From Pythium myriotylum (Eukaryota > Oomycota > Peronosporomycetes > Pythiales > Pythiaceae): a stretch of 64,000 nt of DNA. Of the stretch, positions 8,538 to 18,915 are shown one piece after another. The number at the start of each line of letters is the position of its first letter. Positions within the stretch are counted from its first letter, which is position 1. The notes beneath the pieces were generated by a model. It was not told the DNA's origin. It saw nothing but the letters and a program-made list of their open reading frames with translations, and searched no databases. Both the position numbers and the translations under genes were made by a program. The stretch spans positions 1,674,001-1,738,000 of the forward strand of contig JALJCQ010000011.1 in assembly GCA_023091665.1 (NCBI GenBank), given 5' to 3'.

Positions 8538-8871
8538 ACATTCGCTTTGCTCGACCAACTCAACATACCATCGCATACACAGCGCTTGCGTCCCAAATAC
8601 GCTTGGTCCTACCACAACCCACACACGGGACCACGCACAGCGCAGTACACGACCTCGTGCGCCATAAAACGCAACAAAACGGACGTCTGATCTCGTAGAT
8701 CGAAGCACACAGTGGTGTATGTGGAGTGACGAGGGTAAGGCCTGTGTGTGGTCGTGGTTGACGGTGAGTGTGTGAGTTTGTGTTGTTTCTGTGTTTGTAG
8801 GTGTAATGTGTAGTTTGGCGTTTTGTGTTTGTGCTGATGCCTGCGCAGGACGTGCAGCCCCTATAGCTCAG

Positions 8872-9105
8872 TTTCAAGGCGTCTGTATTGCTGCACTAGC
8901 ATTTACGACTGACTTCTAACTGCTCGCTAATCCCGTGCGGGTTTTATGTTGCTAAGGTTCGGTTGAGTCTCGTGGTTGGCTGGTCGGTTTGTGCTGAGAG
9001 GATGAATCCTTGCGTCATGGTTCGTTGGGTTGTTGAGGTGGTTGTTCTGTTGTCGTTGAAGCTGGGTACTGGGTTAACTTGACCTTCATTTGCTGGTTTG
9101 CTGGT
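8872..9105 (-). mobile_element. Short non-autonomous retroelement, first of two at unit 2
   Basis: Same 234 bp form as in unit 1, with left duplication 8856-8871 and right duplication 9106-9121. It is followed directly by a second, longer insertion at the same tRNA-Thr site, so it lies further from the intact tRNA and is probably the older insertion. Confidence 0.87.
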
Positions 9106-9121
9106 AGCCCCTATAGCTCAG

Positions 9122-9884
9122 TTTCAAGGCGTCTGTATTGCTGCACTAGCATTTACGACTGACTTCTAACTGCTCGCTAATCCCGTGCGGGTTCTATGTT
9201 GCTAAGGTTCGGTTGAGTCTCGTGGTTGGCTGGTCGGTTTGTGCTGAGAGGATGAATCCTTGCGTCATGGTTCGTTGGGTTGTTGAGGTTGTTGTTCTGT
9301 TGTCGTTGAAGCTGGGTACTGGGTTAACTTGACCTTCATTTGCTGGTTTGCTGGTATGTTGATGCTGGGTGAGTTGAGTGTTGGTTGGGTTGAAGCTGGG
9401 TTGGCTGAATGCCGGTTGGGTTGATGCTGGGTTGCTTGAATGCTGGTTGGGTTGAGGTTGGTGTCGGTGAGTGCTGGTTGGGTTGAGGTTGGTGTCGGTG
9501 AGTGTTGGTTACCCAACGGTCTCGTGAGTGAAGGTTGGTGGCTGGGTGCCGTGAGTGTTGGTCACGGCGTGGGTTGATCAGCGGTGGGTTGATATTAGAG
9601 TCGACCGGGTGGCCGAGCTCTGGCGCGCGCTCTCCATGTGGTGAATGTCGGCTCTCCCGATGAAGCCGAAGGAAGCACGCATGGGATGCCGACTGGTCGG
9701 CGCGGTGGCGGCAGCGTCCCGATGCCAAGCTTCTTGCGCTTGGTCTTGGCTCTCGCAGCACCCTTGGTCATGGCGACTGGGTGTGGAGAGGGTCGGGGGT
9801 GATGGGCTGGCAGCTGGGCTGGGTGCTTGGACTGGACACTTCTGGACTTGGTCACTTGAGGGGTAGCGAGCAAATTGCGAAGTG
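9122..9884 (-). mobile_element. Long non-autonomous retroelement, second of two at unit 2
   Basis: 763 bp, flanked by AGCCCCTATAGCTCAG at 9106-9121 and 9885-9900. On the minus strand it starts CTCACTTCGCAATTTGC, holds a 58-codon ORF at 9771-9595 beginning MTKGAARAKTKRKKLG (basic, nuclear-localisation-like), then a minisatellite of about 27 bp units at 9359-9510, and ends in the shared LINE-type tail. The ORF may be the start of the ORF1 of another LINE family, in which case the element is an internally deleted derivative. No RT is encoded, so it must borrow one. Confidence 0.82.
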
Positions 9885-9885
9885 A

Positions 9886-9957
9886 GCCCCTATAGCTCAG
9901 TGGTAGAGCACTCGCTTCGTAAGCGAAAGGTCGGTGGTTCGATCCCGCTTGGGGGCA
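9886..9957 (+). tRNA. trnT-CGU: tRNA-Thr(CGT), unit 2
   Basis: Same sequence as the unit 1 gene. Its 5' flank is the 5' end of the 763 bp retroelement rather than ancestral DNA; internal A and B boxes are intact. Confidence 0.95.
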
Positions 9958-10271
9958 ATCTTTTTGCACACCCACACAAGACACGACCTCTCACACAACA
10001 CCACCCCTCTTCCCTCCACGTCCCGCGCTGCACCTGCTACCAGACATCAGGTTGACCAGCAACCACTGTCTCGGTTCTCGTCATCGCCACACTCAATGCC
10101 ATGGACTTACCACCACCGCCACCGAATACAAACCCGTATTCGAGTGTCCGCAACTTCCCCTTGACCACTCGGTATCCACAGAAGACGAATCCAACGATTT
10201 TCTAGACAGAGACAGGCATGGATATATGGATATGCAACTGGATCGATAGAACGACATACAGACAGCCGCGA

Positions 10272-10274
<3 letters not shown>

Positions 10275-10306
<32 letters not shown>
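10275..10306. repeat. (AG)16 microsatellite, unit 2
   Basis: Shortest run, shared only with unit 8, which supports common origin of these two units. The rest of spacer 9958-10917 holds no recognised gene. Confidence 0.97.
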
Positions 10307-10312
<6 letters not shown>

Positions 10313-10917
10313 AGCGCAGCGCGATACATAGGACACATTTCCCTGCGCTATCAATATACCTGGGCCTCGCTAGTGTGGCCATCCAGCATCCAGCCCACCG
10401 AATATCACACTACTGTCACACGCACACACACGAGGTGAGAGGTGACGTCGTGATGCAATATCCTATGTATGTGTCCCAAGACACCTTTGACCTTACCTCC
10501 CCCTCTGACCATGCGCCATCGCCCATCAATCAACCAGCAGCAGCATCCAGCAGGATCCAGGAATCCCACCGACGGCTGGGGTGAAACACGCTGCGTGTTG
10601 ACGCATGAATGCAAAGAGTCTAGGCGTTGCACAGCAGCACGTAGTGCGCCATCGGCTGGCCACGGTCGATCCGAGCCGTTCCGGCTGGGTCTGCAGTCTA
10701 ACTCGTTTGTTGCTTTTGCAAACAGATGCGTCGAAGACAACAGCCTATTTGGAGCAGTGGTCCGAGTTGATAGAGATGCAAGCATGAAGAGTCGGATGGT
10801 TGATGTGCATTCTAACGCGCGTGGTGAACGGCGGCGAGCGTGGTTTGTTTTGGTGTGTTGTAGGTGTAGGGTTTCGTTGGTGGGCGGGAATGCAGTGTGT
10901 GGGGTGCGTAGATCGGA

Positions 10918-10998
10918 GACAGCTTGGCCGAGTGGTTAAGGCGCTAGCCTGCTAAGTTAGTGGGGCAACCCGCGTGAGTTCGAATCTCACAGCTGTCG
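10918..10998 (+). tRNA. trnS-GCU: tRNA-Ser(GCT), unit 2
   Basis: Full-length copy with GCT anticodon and long variable arm, followed by a T5 terminator. Confidence 0.97.
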
Positions 10999-11151
10999 TC
11001 TTTTTCCCAGCCTCCCACTCCGACCTCGGCTCTGTCTCCTCAATTCCTCTTGCACTGGTCGTGATTCGCACAGAACCTTTTTGTGCCCAAGTGGTTCTCG
11101 ATGCGTATACCAACGCAAGCACCTAAGGCAGGCGTGCTCCTGTGAAGCCTA

Positions 11152-11176
11152 GGAACCACTTCGGTGGTCATCCGCA

Positions 11177-11207
<31 letters not shown>

Positions 11208-11257
11208 GGCCCCTGCGCAAGGATGACACGCATAAATCGAGAAGTATCGCACTTTTT
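11152..11257 (+). ncRNA. U6: U6 snRNA, unit 2
   Basis: ACAGAGA box, AGC triad and 3' T run present; 153 bp downstream of tRNA-Ser. Confidence 0.96.
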
Positions 11258-11501
11258 CCACCCATGTCTTTGGACTCTACATTACTCGACAGACATCCGA
11301 CACCACCCCCACCAACACACGAAGTCTCGTCCCACGCATCCACGGCGCTCACATGCATTCCTTCTCTGGATGACGCTGGGAAGTCTGGGTACCCGTATGA
11401 TGGGGAAACGACGCAATGGTAGCGGTGAAGGTAGTGGTGGCCGCGAGGGGTGTCCAGGCTGTGTTCTGGAGGTGATAGAAGGATGGAAAAGGAGTAAAAT
11501 T

Positions 11502-11573
11502 TGAGGGATGAGGGGATCGAACCCCCGACCGCTGGGACTGGAATCCAGCGCTCTACCACTGAGCTAACCCCCC
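11502..11573 (-). tRNA. trnW-CCA: tRNA-Trp(CCA), unit 2, with LINE 2 at its 5' end
   Basis: Intact gene. Its first nucleotide directly abuts the 5' end of LINE 2, and bases 11558-11573 are the left target-site duplication. The internal promoter is untouched. Confidence 0.87.
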
Positions 11574-11668
11574 CCACTTCTCGTTTTGCCTCGTCGAGCA
11601 CAAGTCGATCCAAGCAAACAGCCGAAGTAACCAGCCAACCAGCCTCCCAGCCTTCCCGTCGAACGAAG

Positions 11669-14386
11669 ATGAAGCCAGCGAACCAGATCGACTCGGCTCG
11701 CCCATCCCCCTCCGACCTCGACTTTGTGGGTGAGAACCCTCCCGCGCAGCTGCTCCGTCCCGTCTCTGCACAAGATTCGGGAAGTCTCACGCATTGTGAG
11801 CCACCATCTGGTCCGGATGGTGCCAGTGCGACTGCCGACGACCCTGCGACGCCCGCGCCCGTATCTCACGTGACTTCGAAGTCAGTGAATGCGCAAGCCC
11901 CAGTCAGCTCCGGCACGACGGCTACCTCCGCGGTCGACGACGCCGACGCTCCTTCAACCGCCGACGGACCCGCCTCTACCGCCCGCATCGTGGATGTCGG
12001 TGCCGGTATGACGGTGCTCGTGACAGGCTCCGCTCCGGTGGCGTCTGGTGTCGAGATCTCCGTTGCGCTTTCCAGTTCGACCGACTCGCCCGCGAACACT
12101 GGGACTACTGCTGTCTCCGGTGGCGACGGTGACGACGACGACTTGATGATGGCGGCGACCTCGCTCCAGCTCAGTCTCGCCTCAAGCCCCGACGAATCAA
12201 CTGTTGAAGACTCGACTACGACTGATTCGACCCCGGATCCGATTCCGGATGCTCAGCAACCGCCTGCCAGTGCGGCAGGTGCGACGCCTTCGCTTGGTGC
12301 TCTTCTACGCCGTCCAACCGAGATTCGCCGTGACAGAACTCCCGTCTCGGCGACCAGTCGTGTGGTGCTGCCTCGACCGTGTGCTGCGGATATCGAAGCG
12401 ATTGACGCGCTGTACGAGAACGGTGGCGACTGGGCCTCGCTCTTCACGTCAGTTGAACAAGCGCGCCCGTACGAGCTCCCGCGCGCTCGTTACGTCATGA
12501 CCATCGACACTGGTCGCGCGTTCGAGCGTACCGGCATCAACAAGATCATGGCGTCTTTTCTCAAGGACAACGGGAACCCCGTGGTCACCGAGCAGATCAA
12601 GCTTCAAGAACTCGGCCAGATCTCCAAGGGTCGTGGCGGAGAAATCCGCGTCAAGGTCAAGTCACGTGCTGCGTGCGAACGCCTCGCGCGTCAGGAAGTC
12701 AAGATCCTCGGTGGCAAGTACATGTTCCAAGACTTCGACGTCCTCGCCGATCGCTTCTACATCGACATCTCGAGCGTCGACAGCAACTTCGACAACGAAG
12801 GTCTTCTGCGCGCGTTCTTCGACATCGGCAGCGAGCCGATTTACGACACGTTCCGCGACGTCAACCTCGCGTCCGGAATGACGACAGCAACGTGGCGCGT
12901 CTACTTTCGAAGTGCGACGTGCCCACGAGCGCTGTGTGTGCAAGGCTTCACGTGCGACCAAGTCATCTTCGGCAACCGCATGTACCCAGCTTTGGCGCGC
13001 GACGCCGCGTTCCCGTCCCAGCGACGTGGTTTCGGTCAGGTGTCGCCACACGCTTTGGACTTGGACAAGATCAACCAGCCTACTCCGCCAGCACCAGTGC
13101 AACCGTCCGAGCCGGCTGCTCCGACTTCGTACGCAGACGCGGTGAAGAACGGTGTCTCGCAAGCGGAGTCCAAGTCGCAAGACTCTGCAAGCGTCATCTC
13201 GGTCGGTACGCACGCGGGATCGCTGTTGACGCCTCCGGGTAGTCCGCAGCCTGGAGCCAAGTCTCTGCCGCCGCCGCCACCGCCGCTCGGTCTGTCCGCG
13301 TCCAACGCAGATCGTCCGGAAAACGGAACCAAATCGACCAAGTCCAAGGGCAAGCGCTCGCGTTACGCCGACGACTTTGCCGACATGTTACAGAAGGCGC
13401 GACCGAAGCCCGTGCAAGGCATCGCGACAAGCAACTACTTCGAAGTGTTGAACTCCATCGAGTTCGAACTCGACTGCTGCAATGCGGCGCTCAACGAGTC
13501 GAGCCTGCCGCGGTTCCAGGTCGTGCCTCGCAAGGTCAAGGGTCCCGACACGATCAAGACCAGCAAGGAGTCGAGTCACTTCTTGACCAAGCACCACACT
13601 CTGGTCATGAAGACGAAGGAACCGACGTCAATCCAAGAGATCCTCGCCGAACTCGAGACGACCGAGCCCACCGCCGACCTCCAGCTCCAGTCGAACCATA
13701 TCGCTGCAGCGGACGTTCGTGCGGAATCACTTCGGAAGACTCTCCGCAACACGGCCAACCCGGACACGATCGGCCATCTTGCCGGTGGGAAGTCTCCGCT
13801 CGCGTTCAACTCTGTGCTGCTCGGCGAGATGAGTGACCTCAGCGGCAACGTCAAGGAACTCGCACAGCTCCACATGATCAATCGTGTGTTGAGCGCGACT
13901 GATCCAAACTCGTGTACGACCTTCGCGCACAAGTGGGCTGCGCACTACGGTGAGAAGCTGCCGAAGGATCGCAATGACATCTTCAAGATGACGGGACGGT
14001 GGTATCGTGATGAGCGGATGTCGGCGCTCTTGCGAGCCACGTGCGCGCTCTCGTTGTTCGAGTTGATGCTCATGTGCACGGCGCCGCAGATCTTCCAGAG
14101 CGACATGTGGATCCAGCGCCTTACCGGAGCTCCAGTCGGGTGGATTCCAGCACTCAACGGTCGTTTGCTCCACCCCAACGTGTTGTTGGCACTGCTGCGC
14201 TCCGACTTGGGCGCACAGATCTTTGCCGTGTGGGAGAAGATCCAGTGGCAAGGCGAGCTTCTCGACGACCTCGAATATCTTCGCACGTGCGGCTTGTACT
14301 TCTCCGACGACGAAGCGGTTCTCCAGCTTACGGCTGTCAACGGCGTCGCAACACTAGGTGCCGGACCGCTCTGCCTCGACTGCTAA
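11669..14386 (+). CDS. LINE ORF1 protein (copy 2, complete, 905 aa)
   Basis: Starts at the first ATG of the element (11669). The frame is also open upstream through tRNA-Trp, but those codons lie outside the transposon. Residues 1-250 are Ser/Thr/Ala/Pro/Asp-rich and probably disordered. From about 270 (ARYVMTIDTGRAF) to about 480 the composition is that of a folded domain, possibly RNA-binding. SYADAVKNG (about 485), a proline run (about 532) and a basic patch (about 555) form a linker. Residues 600-905 contain no motif I recognise. No CCHC knuckle or coiled coil is evident. Role as RNA chaperone/particle protein is by analogy with other two-ORF LINEs. Confidence 0.88.
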   Translation: MKPANQIDSARPSPSDLDFVGENPPAQLLRPVSAQDSGSLTHCEPPSGPDGASATADDPATPAPVSHVTSKSVNAQAPVSSGTTATSAVDDADAPSTADGPASTARIVDVGAGMTVLVTGSAPVASGVEISVALSSSTDSPANTGTTAVSGGDGDDDDLMMAATSLQLSLASSPDESTVEDSTTTDSTPDPIPDAQQPPASAAGATPSLGALLRRPTEIRRDRTPVSATSRVVLPRPCAADIEAIDALYENGGDWASLFTSVEQARPYELPRARYVMTIDTGRAFERTGINKIMASFLKDNGNPVVTEQIKLQELGQISKGRGGEIRVKVKSRAACERLARQEVKILGGKYMFQDFDVLADRFYIDISSVDSNFDNEGLLRAFFDIGSEPIYDTFRDVNLASGMTTATWRVYFRSATCPRALCVQGFTCDQVIFGNRMYPALARDAAFPSQRRGFGQVSPHALDLDKINQPTPPAPVQPSEPAAPTSYADAVKNGVSQAESKSQDSASVISVGTHAGSLLTPPGSPQPGAKSLPPPPPPLGLSASNADRPENGTKSTKSKGKRSRYADDFADMLQKARPKPVQGIATSNYFEVLNSIEFELDCCNAALNESSLPRFQVVPRKVKGPDTIKTSKESSHFLTKHHTLVMKTKEPTSIQEILAELETTEPTADLQLQSNHIAAADVRAESLRKTLRNTANPDTIGHLAGGKSPLAFNSVLLGEMSDLSGNVKELAQLHMINRVLSATDPNSCTTFAHKWAAHYGEKLPKDRNDIFKMTGRWYRDERMSALLRATCALSLFELMLMCTAPQIFQSDMWIQRLTGAPVGWIPALNGRLLHPNVLLALLRSDLGAQIFAVWEKIQWQGELLDDLEYLRTCGLYFSDDEAVLQLTAVNGVATLGAGPLCLDC

Positions 14387-17300
14387 AGCGGTCGAGGCGG
14401 ACGCGGCCGAGGTCTCGTGGGAGAACATCAGTCTTTTGACGGTGAACACCAACGGGATCAAGAAGAACGGCCACCTGTTGATCGAGAACCAGCTCATCAA
14501 GAACAGTCTCTCGTGCGTCCAAGAGACCAAGCTGCGCGACTCGCATCATCGTGCAACGCTCCAATTCCACCATGACTCAAGATTTCAACACCGCCTCTTC
14601 GTCAGCGACACCAACGCGCACAGTCCAGTTGCCGTTGCTGCACGATCGGGTGGCGTCATGACAGTGCTCCGCTCCGACTTTCCCGGGTTTCAGTCTGCTT
14701 GTGAGCAGTCTTCGTTGACTATTCAAGGCCGCTACTTGGTCGTCCGGGTCGTCGCGAACGGTGCTCCGATCTACATCCACAACGTGTACGCGCCAGTCGA
14801 TAACTTCGAGAAGAAGGGGTTCTTCGAAGCGCTACCGTACGAAGTGTTCGAAGACAATGCGACTCACCTGGTGCTCGGTGACCTCAACACGCCACTTGAC
14901 CCCCTCGTCGATGCGTCGGATCCAAGGGCGACAGGAACGACCGGCGGTAACGCGTGTGTGGCGTGGTTGGCCCAACTCGGTGTCGTGGATGCCTGGCGAA
15001 TCCACCATCCCGACGAACGCGTCTACACTGGTCCACAGCCTCGACACAACCGTCTCGACTACATCCTCATGTCGGAGGACTTCTGCACCGCGCTATACGG
15101 TGACTCCTCGTACTTTGAGCCCAAGGGTGCCGGCGACCATCTCGCACATCAAGTTGTGTTGCGCGCGATGAGCCAGCCTCAAGGCCACGGGTACTGGCGT
15201 TTCCAGTCGGCGATGCTCGACTTCCCCGATATCGTTGAAGCTATCCAAGGCGAAGCGACAACTGTGCTTGCTGCGTTACGGCGCTCCTCCAACCCGGGCA
15301 AGGTGTGGCACAAGTGGAAGAAGGGCATGCGTCGTCAGCTTCAAGCTCTGCAGCGCAAGCTGAAGCGTCAAGGCGAGACCGCCACCACCGAAGCTCGTCA
15401 GGCACTTGCCCACGCGGCTGCGGCATACCGGTCGGAGCGAAGCGATCGCGCGCAGACGGTGTTCCAGACCGCACTGACGGCATACCAAGACAGCATCAAC
15501 TCGGCGCGTCTTTACAACCAAGACTCGGCTTTCGACTTCCAGGCTCAACACGCGGAGAAGTCATCCAAGTACTTCTTTCGACCGCTTGACGGATCCTTGC
15601 GGAGAGTCAGCATCGAAGAAGTGCGGCTTCAAGATGGCTCAGCATCAAGCAACCCCGCGGATATCGCGGCTGCCTTCAATCAGCACTGGGGCGGTATCAT
15701 GGGCGATGTTGAGCGCGGTGGTGTTGTCGTCCAAGAGCCTGAGCAGAGCCAGATTGACCGGATGCTCGACACGATCGACCGCCGACTGTCTGAAGACGAG
15801 CAAAATATCCTCAACGCTCCGATCACAGCGGCGGACCTCGCCAGCGCAGTCAAGAAGATGCGCGCATCGTCGGCGCCCGAGATGGATGGGCTTCCAGCTC
15901 CGTTCTACCAAGTTGCTCCAGACGTGTTCGGTGAATGCCTCGAGATCGTGTTCAACTACCAGCTTCAGCGAGGAGAGCTCCTTTGGTGCCAACGCCAGTC
16001 TGCGATCAGCCTACTCCACAAGAAGGGATCCCGAGCTGACCCAGGCAACTATCGCCCGATTGCTCTGATGGGTGTCGACGTGAAGGCGCTGTCGAAGGTT
16101 CTCGCATTTCGGCTGCAGTTGTTCCTGACCAAGCTTGTGCACCAAGACCAGAAGGCTTTCGTGCGTGGTCGCTCTCTGCATCACCACGTTCGTTTCGTGA
16201 GTGACCTGCAAGACCTCGTCACCGCGCGCGACGAAGAAGCCTACGCCATGTTCCTCGACTTTGAGAAGGCGTACGACCGCGTCAACTGGAACTACACGAT
16301 TCAGGTGCTCGATCGGATGGGGTGTGGCGGGGCGTTCTCGTGGTGGGTGAAGCTCCTGTACACCCGTCCACACGCGCATCTCATGATCAACGGCTTCGTG
16401 CAAGACCCTCTCTGCCCAACACGAGGTGTCAAGCAAGGTGATCCGTTGTCGGCGCTGCTGTTCTTGCTCGTGATCGAGCCGCTCGGCAATCTGCTCCGCC
16501 AGCATGAAGAGCATGGGATCTGCTTGACGGCGGATGCCACGGTCACGAGTGTTTTCTTCGCCGACGACTCGAGGTTTCTGTCAGGATCTATCGCTGGTGT
16601 CGAGGCGCAACTTGGGTTGGTTGAAGAATACTGTCAAGGCTCCGGCGCCAAGCTCAACGTGAACAAGTGTGTGCTGATGTCGCTGCATCGAACGCGGCGA
16701 TGTCCGGACATACAGGGTGTGCATGTTCTCGACGAAGACGCTACGGTCAAGTTCCTCGGTCTCCTGTTTGGCCAGCGACGCACGACGGAATTGATTGTTG
16801 AAGACCTCGATCGACGCTTCTTTGACGGGTTCAAGCAGTGGTTTCGGCGCGCACGGACGCTCCAAGGCAGGCTCCTCGTTGCCCAGACCATGGTGCTCTC
16901 ACACCTGTGGCACTACACTGCGCACGTCGATGTGCCGCCAGGACGAGTGAAGAAGTGGCAAGCCGCGCTGCACCGGTTCGTCTTGAGTCGGCGCTATGAA
17001 CGCGACGCTCGGCATGTCCAGTTGATCGTGAATGAATTTGTCAACCTGCCGCGCGAGTCTGGGGGTCTACAGGTACCGAGTCTCGACGGTGTGCTCAAGC
17101 GACAGTCACTGCAGCTCCTGCTTCAGTTCACGGCAGCTTCGGCATCGACGACCGGCAACTGGACGGTAGCAGGAGTCGAGCTGCTGCGGATCAGTCTTCC
17201 GCGGTGGGGCCCGCAGAGGCCACTCGACTTTCTCTACGTCAGTCCGTGGCGGCATCGAGGCTCGATCGAGTGGGACCAGCTCTCTTCGTGGTGGCGTGCG

Positions 17301-18524
17301 GCCTGGAAGACTTGGTACGCTATCAAGTGGCCGGTGTCGTGGCTCGACCTCCCTCCAGAAGACCGTCTTGCGTTTGCACTCGACCAACCGATCTGGTTCC
17401 ATGGCGACAAGAACTTCCAGTTCCTCCCAACCAGCCGTTCCGACACAACGCCGTCCCAGCATCGTTCTCTCAGCATGATTGCAGAGCCGCAACGAAGCTT
17501 CCGTCGGCAAGTTGCCCGTGTCTTTCAGTTGCGATCTCTTCGTGACTTCGCTGGTGAAGGCGACAAGTGGCCGAGCGCGATCGAGTTTGCTGAGCGACAT
17601 GTCGACTACACCCAAGTCTCCATCACCCCGTATCGACAGTACACGTGGCTGCTCAAGCTTCACGAGGAAGCCACGCAAGTTTTCGGGCGTCTCTGCACAA
17701 TGTGCTCTGTCCCAGTCGATGGAGTGCTACCGACGGCGCCTGAGCACCAACATCCGCGAGTCGGTGTGGAGATCAACGACCGTGTGTGCTGGGTGCCGCG
17801 CATTCCACGATCCCAACTGCTCCGCCTGGTGTGGCAAGCTCCAGAGCCGACGAGAACGCATCCGCTGTTCTTCCACGACCCTCGAGCGCCTACAGACGTG
17901 GTCCTCCGATTCAACAAGCTACGCAAGCGGCTTCGTGTGTTGCTTCTCCCGATATACGAAGACCTCCAGTTCCGCTTGGCGTACGGCTTGTTACCGACTC
18001 GCTCACGCTTCTCGTTCATGACGGTGGCAAATCCCGGCATCGTGTACTGTGTTCGACCAGGCTGCAACTCAGTGGAGACGGCGCGTCATTTGTTCTTCGA
18101 GTGTGTGTTGCCGACTGTGATATGGCGCGACATCTTCCGTGATATGTCGGTGTTCTTCACATCTCGACCCTCCTGGACCGACATTGTCTTCGGTAAAGCC
18201 ATCCGCGTTGCTCCCGTGTGGAAGGACCACACAGAAGAAATCCAAGACCTGTGGCAAGTCATCCGTGCTGTGGTGCTTCACCTGTTGTGGACTGAACGCA
18301 ATGGGCGACTGTTCAACGGGCGGTCCCCGATGCCAACAATTGCAGCACTGCGTGTGGTGTATACGACTGTGGGTGCTCATGTGCGTGCGTGTCTTCGACG
18401 TGTGTACGACGATGCGCAGCGTGCTTCGCTTCAGGTTGTGTTGTCAAGTCTCCAGTCTACGCCTTCTTTCGGTGCCTTCCTGCAAAACAACATGGGGTTG
18501 TTTGCAGTTCGCTTTTTGGCATAA
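14358..18524 (+). CDS. LINE ORF2: endonuclease - reverse transcriptase (copy 2, type B)
   Basis: Full-length frame with the same domain order as copy 1 and FADDSRFL at the catalytic site. The conserved PG of the early RT motif reads APEMDGLPAPFY (Gly to Glu), a change at a normally invariant glycine. It has no AUG near the start: TAG at 14355-14357 precedes the frame, and ORF1 ends 29 nt inside it. Other type B residues include KKGMRRQ, NYTIQVLD and EINDR. Confidence 0.92.
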   Translation: MPDRSASTAKAVEADAAEVSWENISLLTVNTNGIKKNGHLLIENQLIKNSLSCVQETKLRDSHHRATLQFHHDSRFQHRLFVSDTNAHSPVAVAARSGGVMTVLRSDFPGFQSACEQSSLTIQGRYLVVRVVANGAPIYIHNVYAPVDNFEKKGFFEALPYEVFEDNATHLVLGDLNTPLDPLVDASDPRATGTTGGNACVAWLAQLGVVDAWRIHHPDERVYTGPQPRHNRLDYILMSEDFCTALYGDSSYFEPKGAGDHLAHQVVLRAMSQPQGHGYWRFQSAMLDFPDIVEAIQGEATTVLAALRRSSNPGKVWHKWKKGMRRQLQALQRKLKRQGETATTEARQALAHAAAAYRSERSDRAQTVFQTALTAYQDSINSARLYNQDSAFDFQAQHAEKSSKYFFRPLDGSLRRVSIEEVRLQDGSASSNPADIAAAFNQHWGGIMGDVERGGVVVQEPEQSQIDRMLDTIDRRLSEDEQNILNAPITAADLASAVKKMRASSAPEMDGLPAPFYQVAPDVFGECLEIVFNYQLQRGELLWCQRQSAISLLHKKGSRADPGNYRPIALMGVDVKALSKVLAFRLQLFLTKLVHQDQKAFVRGRSLHHHVRFVSDLQDLVTARDEEAYAMFLDFEKAYDRVNWNYTIQVLDRMGCGGAFSWWVKLLYTRPHAHLMINGFVQDPLCPTRGVKQGDPLSALLFLLVIEPLGNLLRQHEEHGICLTADATVTSVFFADDSRFLSGSIAGVEAQLGLVEEYCQGSGAKLNVNKCVLMSLHRTRRCPDIQGVHVLDEDATVKFLGLLFGQRRTTELIVEDLDRRFFDGFKQWFRRARTLQGRLLVAQTMVLSHLWHYTAHVDVPPGRVKKWQAALHRFVLSRRYERDARHVQLIVNEFVNLPRESGGLQVPSLDGVLKRQSLQLLLQFTAASASTTGNWTVAGVELLRISLPRWGPQRPLDFLYVSPWRHRGSIEWDQLSSWWRAAWKTWYAIKWPVSWLDLPPEDRLAFALDQPIWFHGDKNFQFLPTSRSDTTPSQHRSLSMIAEPQRSFRRQVARVFQLRSLRDFAGEGDKWPSAIEFAERHVDYTQVSITPYRQYTWLLKLHEEATQVFGRLCTMCSVPVDGVLPTAPEHQHPRVGVEINDRVCWVPRIPRSQLLRLVWQAPEPTRTHPLFFHDPRAPTDVVLRFNKLRKRLRVLLLPIYEDLQFRLAYGLLPTRSRFSFMTVANPGIVYCVRPGCNSVETARHLFFECVLPTVIWRDIFRDMSVFFTSRPSWTDIVFGKAIRVAPVWKDHTEEIQDLWQVIRAVVLHLLWTERNGRLFNGRSPMPTIAALRVVYTTVGAHVRACLRRVYDDAQRASLQVVLSSLQSTPSFGAFLQNNMGLFAVRFLA

Positions 18525-18655
18525 AAGCGATTTCCTGCCGTTTCTTCTTCTTCAGTGCGGGTGCTTGCTTTCAATACTGGCTCGAAACCAACCTCGTTTT
18601 GGAATCAGAGCGTACCTTCGCGGCCGAAGTCAAGCGAAACCACTAGCACAAGAAA

Positions 18656-18733
18656 CCTCCCCGAGGTGGGGATCGAACCCGCGCGACCGACAACATCGGG
18701 GTCCACGCTCACAACCATTTGAGCTAACCGCAG
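18656..18733 (-). other. Antisense tRNA-like module in LINE 3' UTR (copy 2)
   Basis: Minus strand reads GCGGTTAGCTCAAATGGTTG (A-box-like) and later CGGGTTCGATCCCC (B-box-like). The sequence differs widely from the type A module yet keeps both boxes at the same place and orientation. It is a stronger tRNA match than in type A but lacks a proper anticodon stem. Confidence 0.6.
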
Positions 18734-18915
18734 TTATCCAACCGATGTGCTAAAACAAGTACCTAGACCAGTCAAGACCAACGGAAGTCAACCAACAACT
18801 CAACAATTGAAGCTCCCAGCCTCGTCACATACTAGTCAAGTGTATAATATTCATCGACGAGGTAGATTAGAGTAGTCATAGTCGCATTAATTTTAGTTAA
18901 TACAGACGCCTTGAA

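Noticed and set aside
8113..8541. Minus-strand ORF of 142 codons over U6 and tRNA-Trp
   Set aside because: It is made of the reverse complement of U6 and of tRNA-Trp; RNA genes explain the sequence.
11501..11668. Extension of ORF1 upstream through tRNA-Trp
   Set aside because: Those codons are host tRNA sequence before the LINE 5' junction; the first ATG inside the element is 11669.
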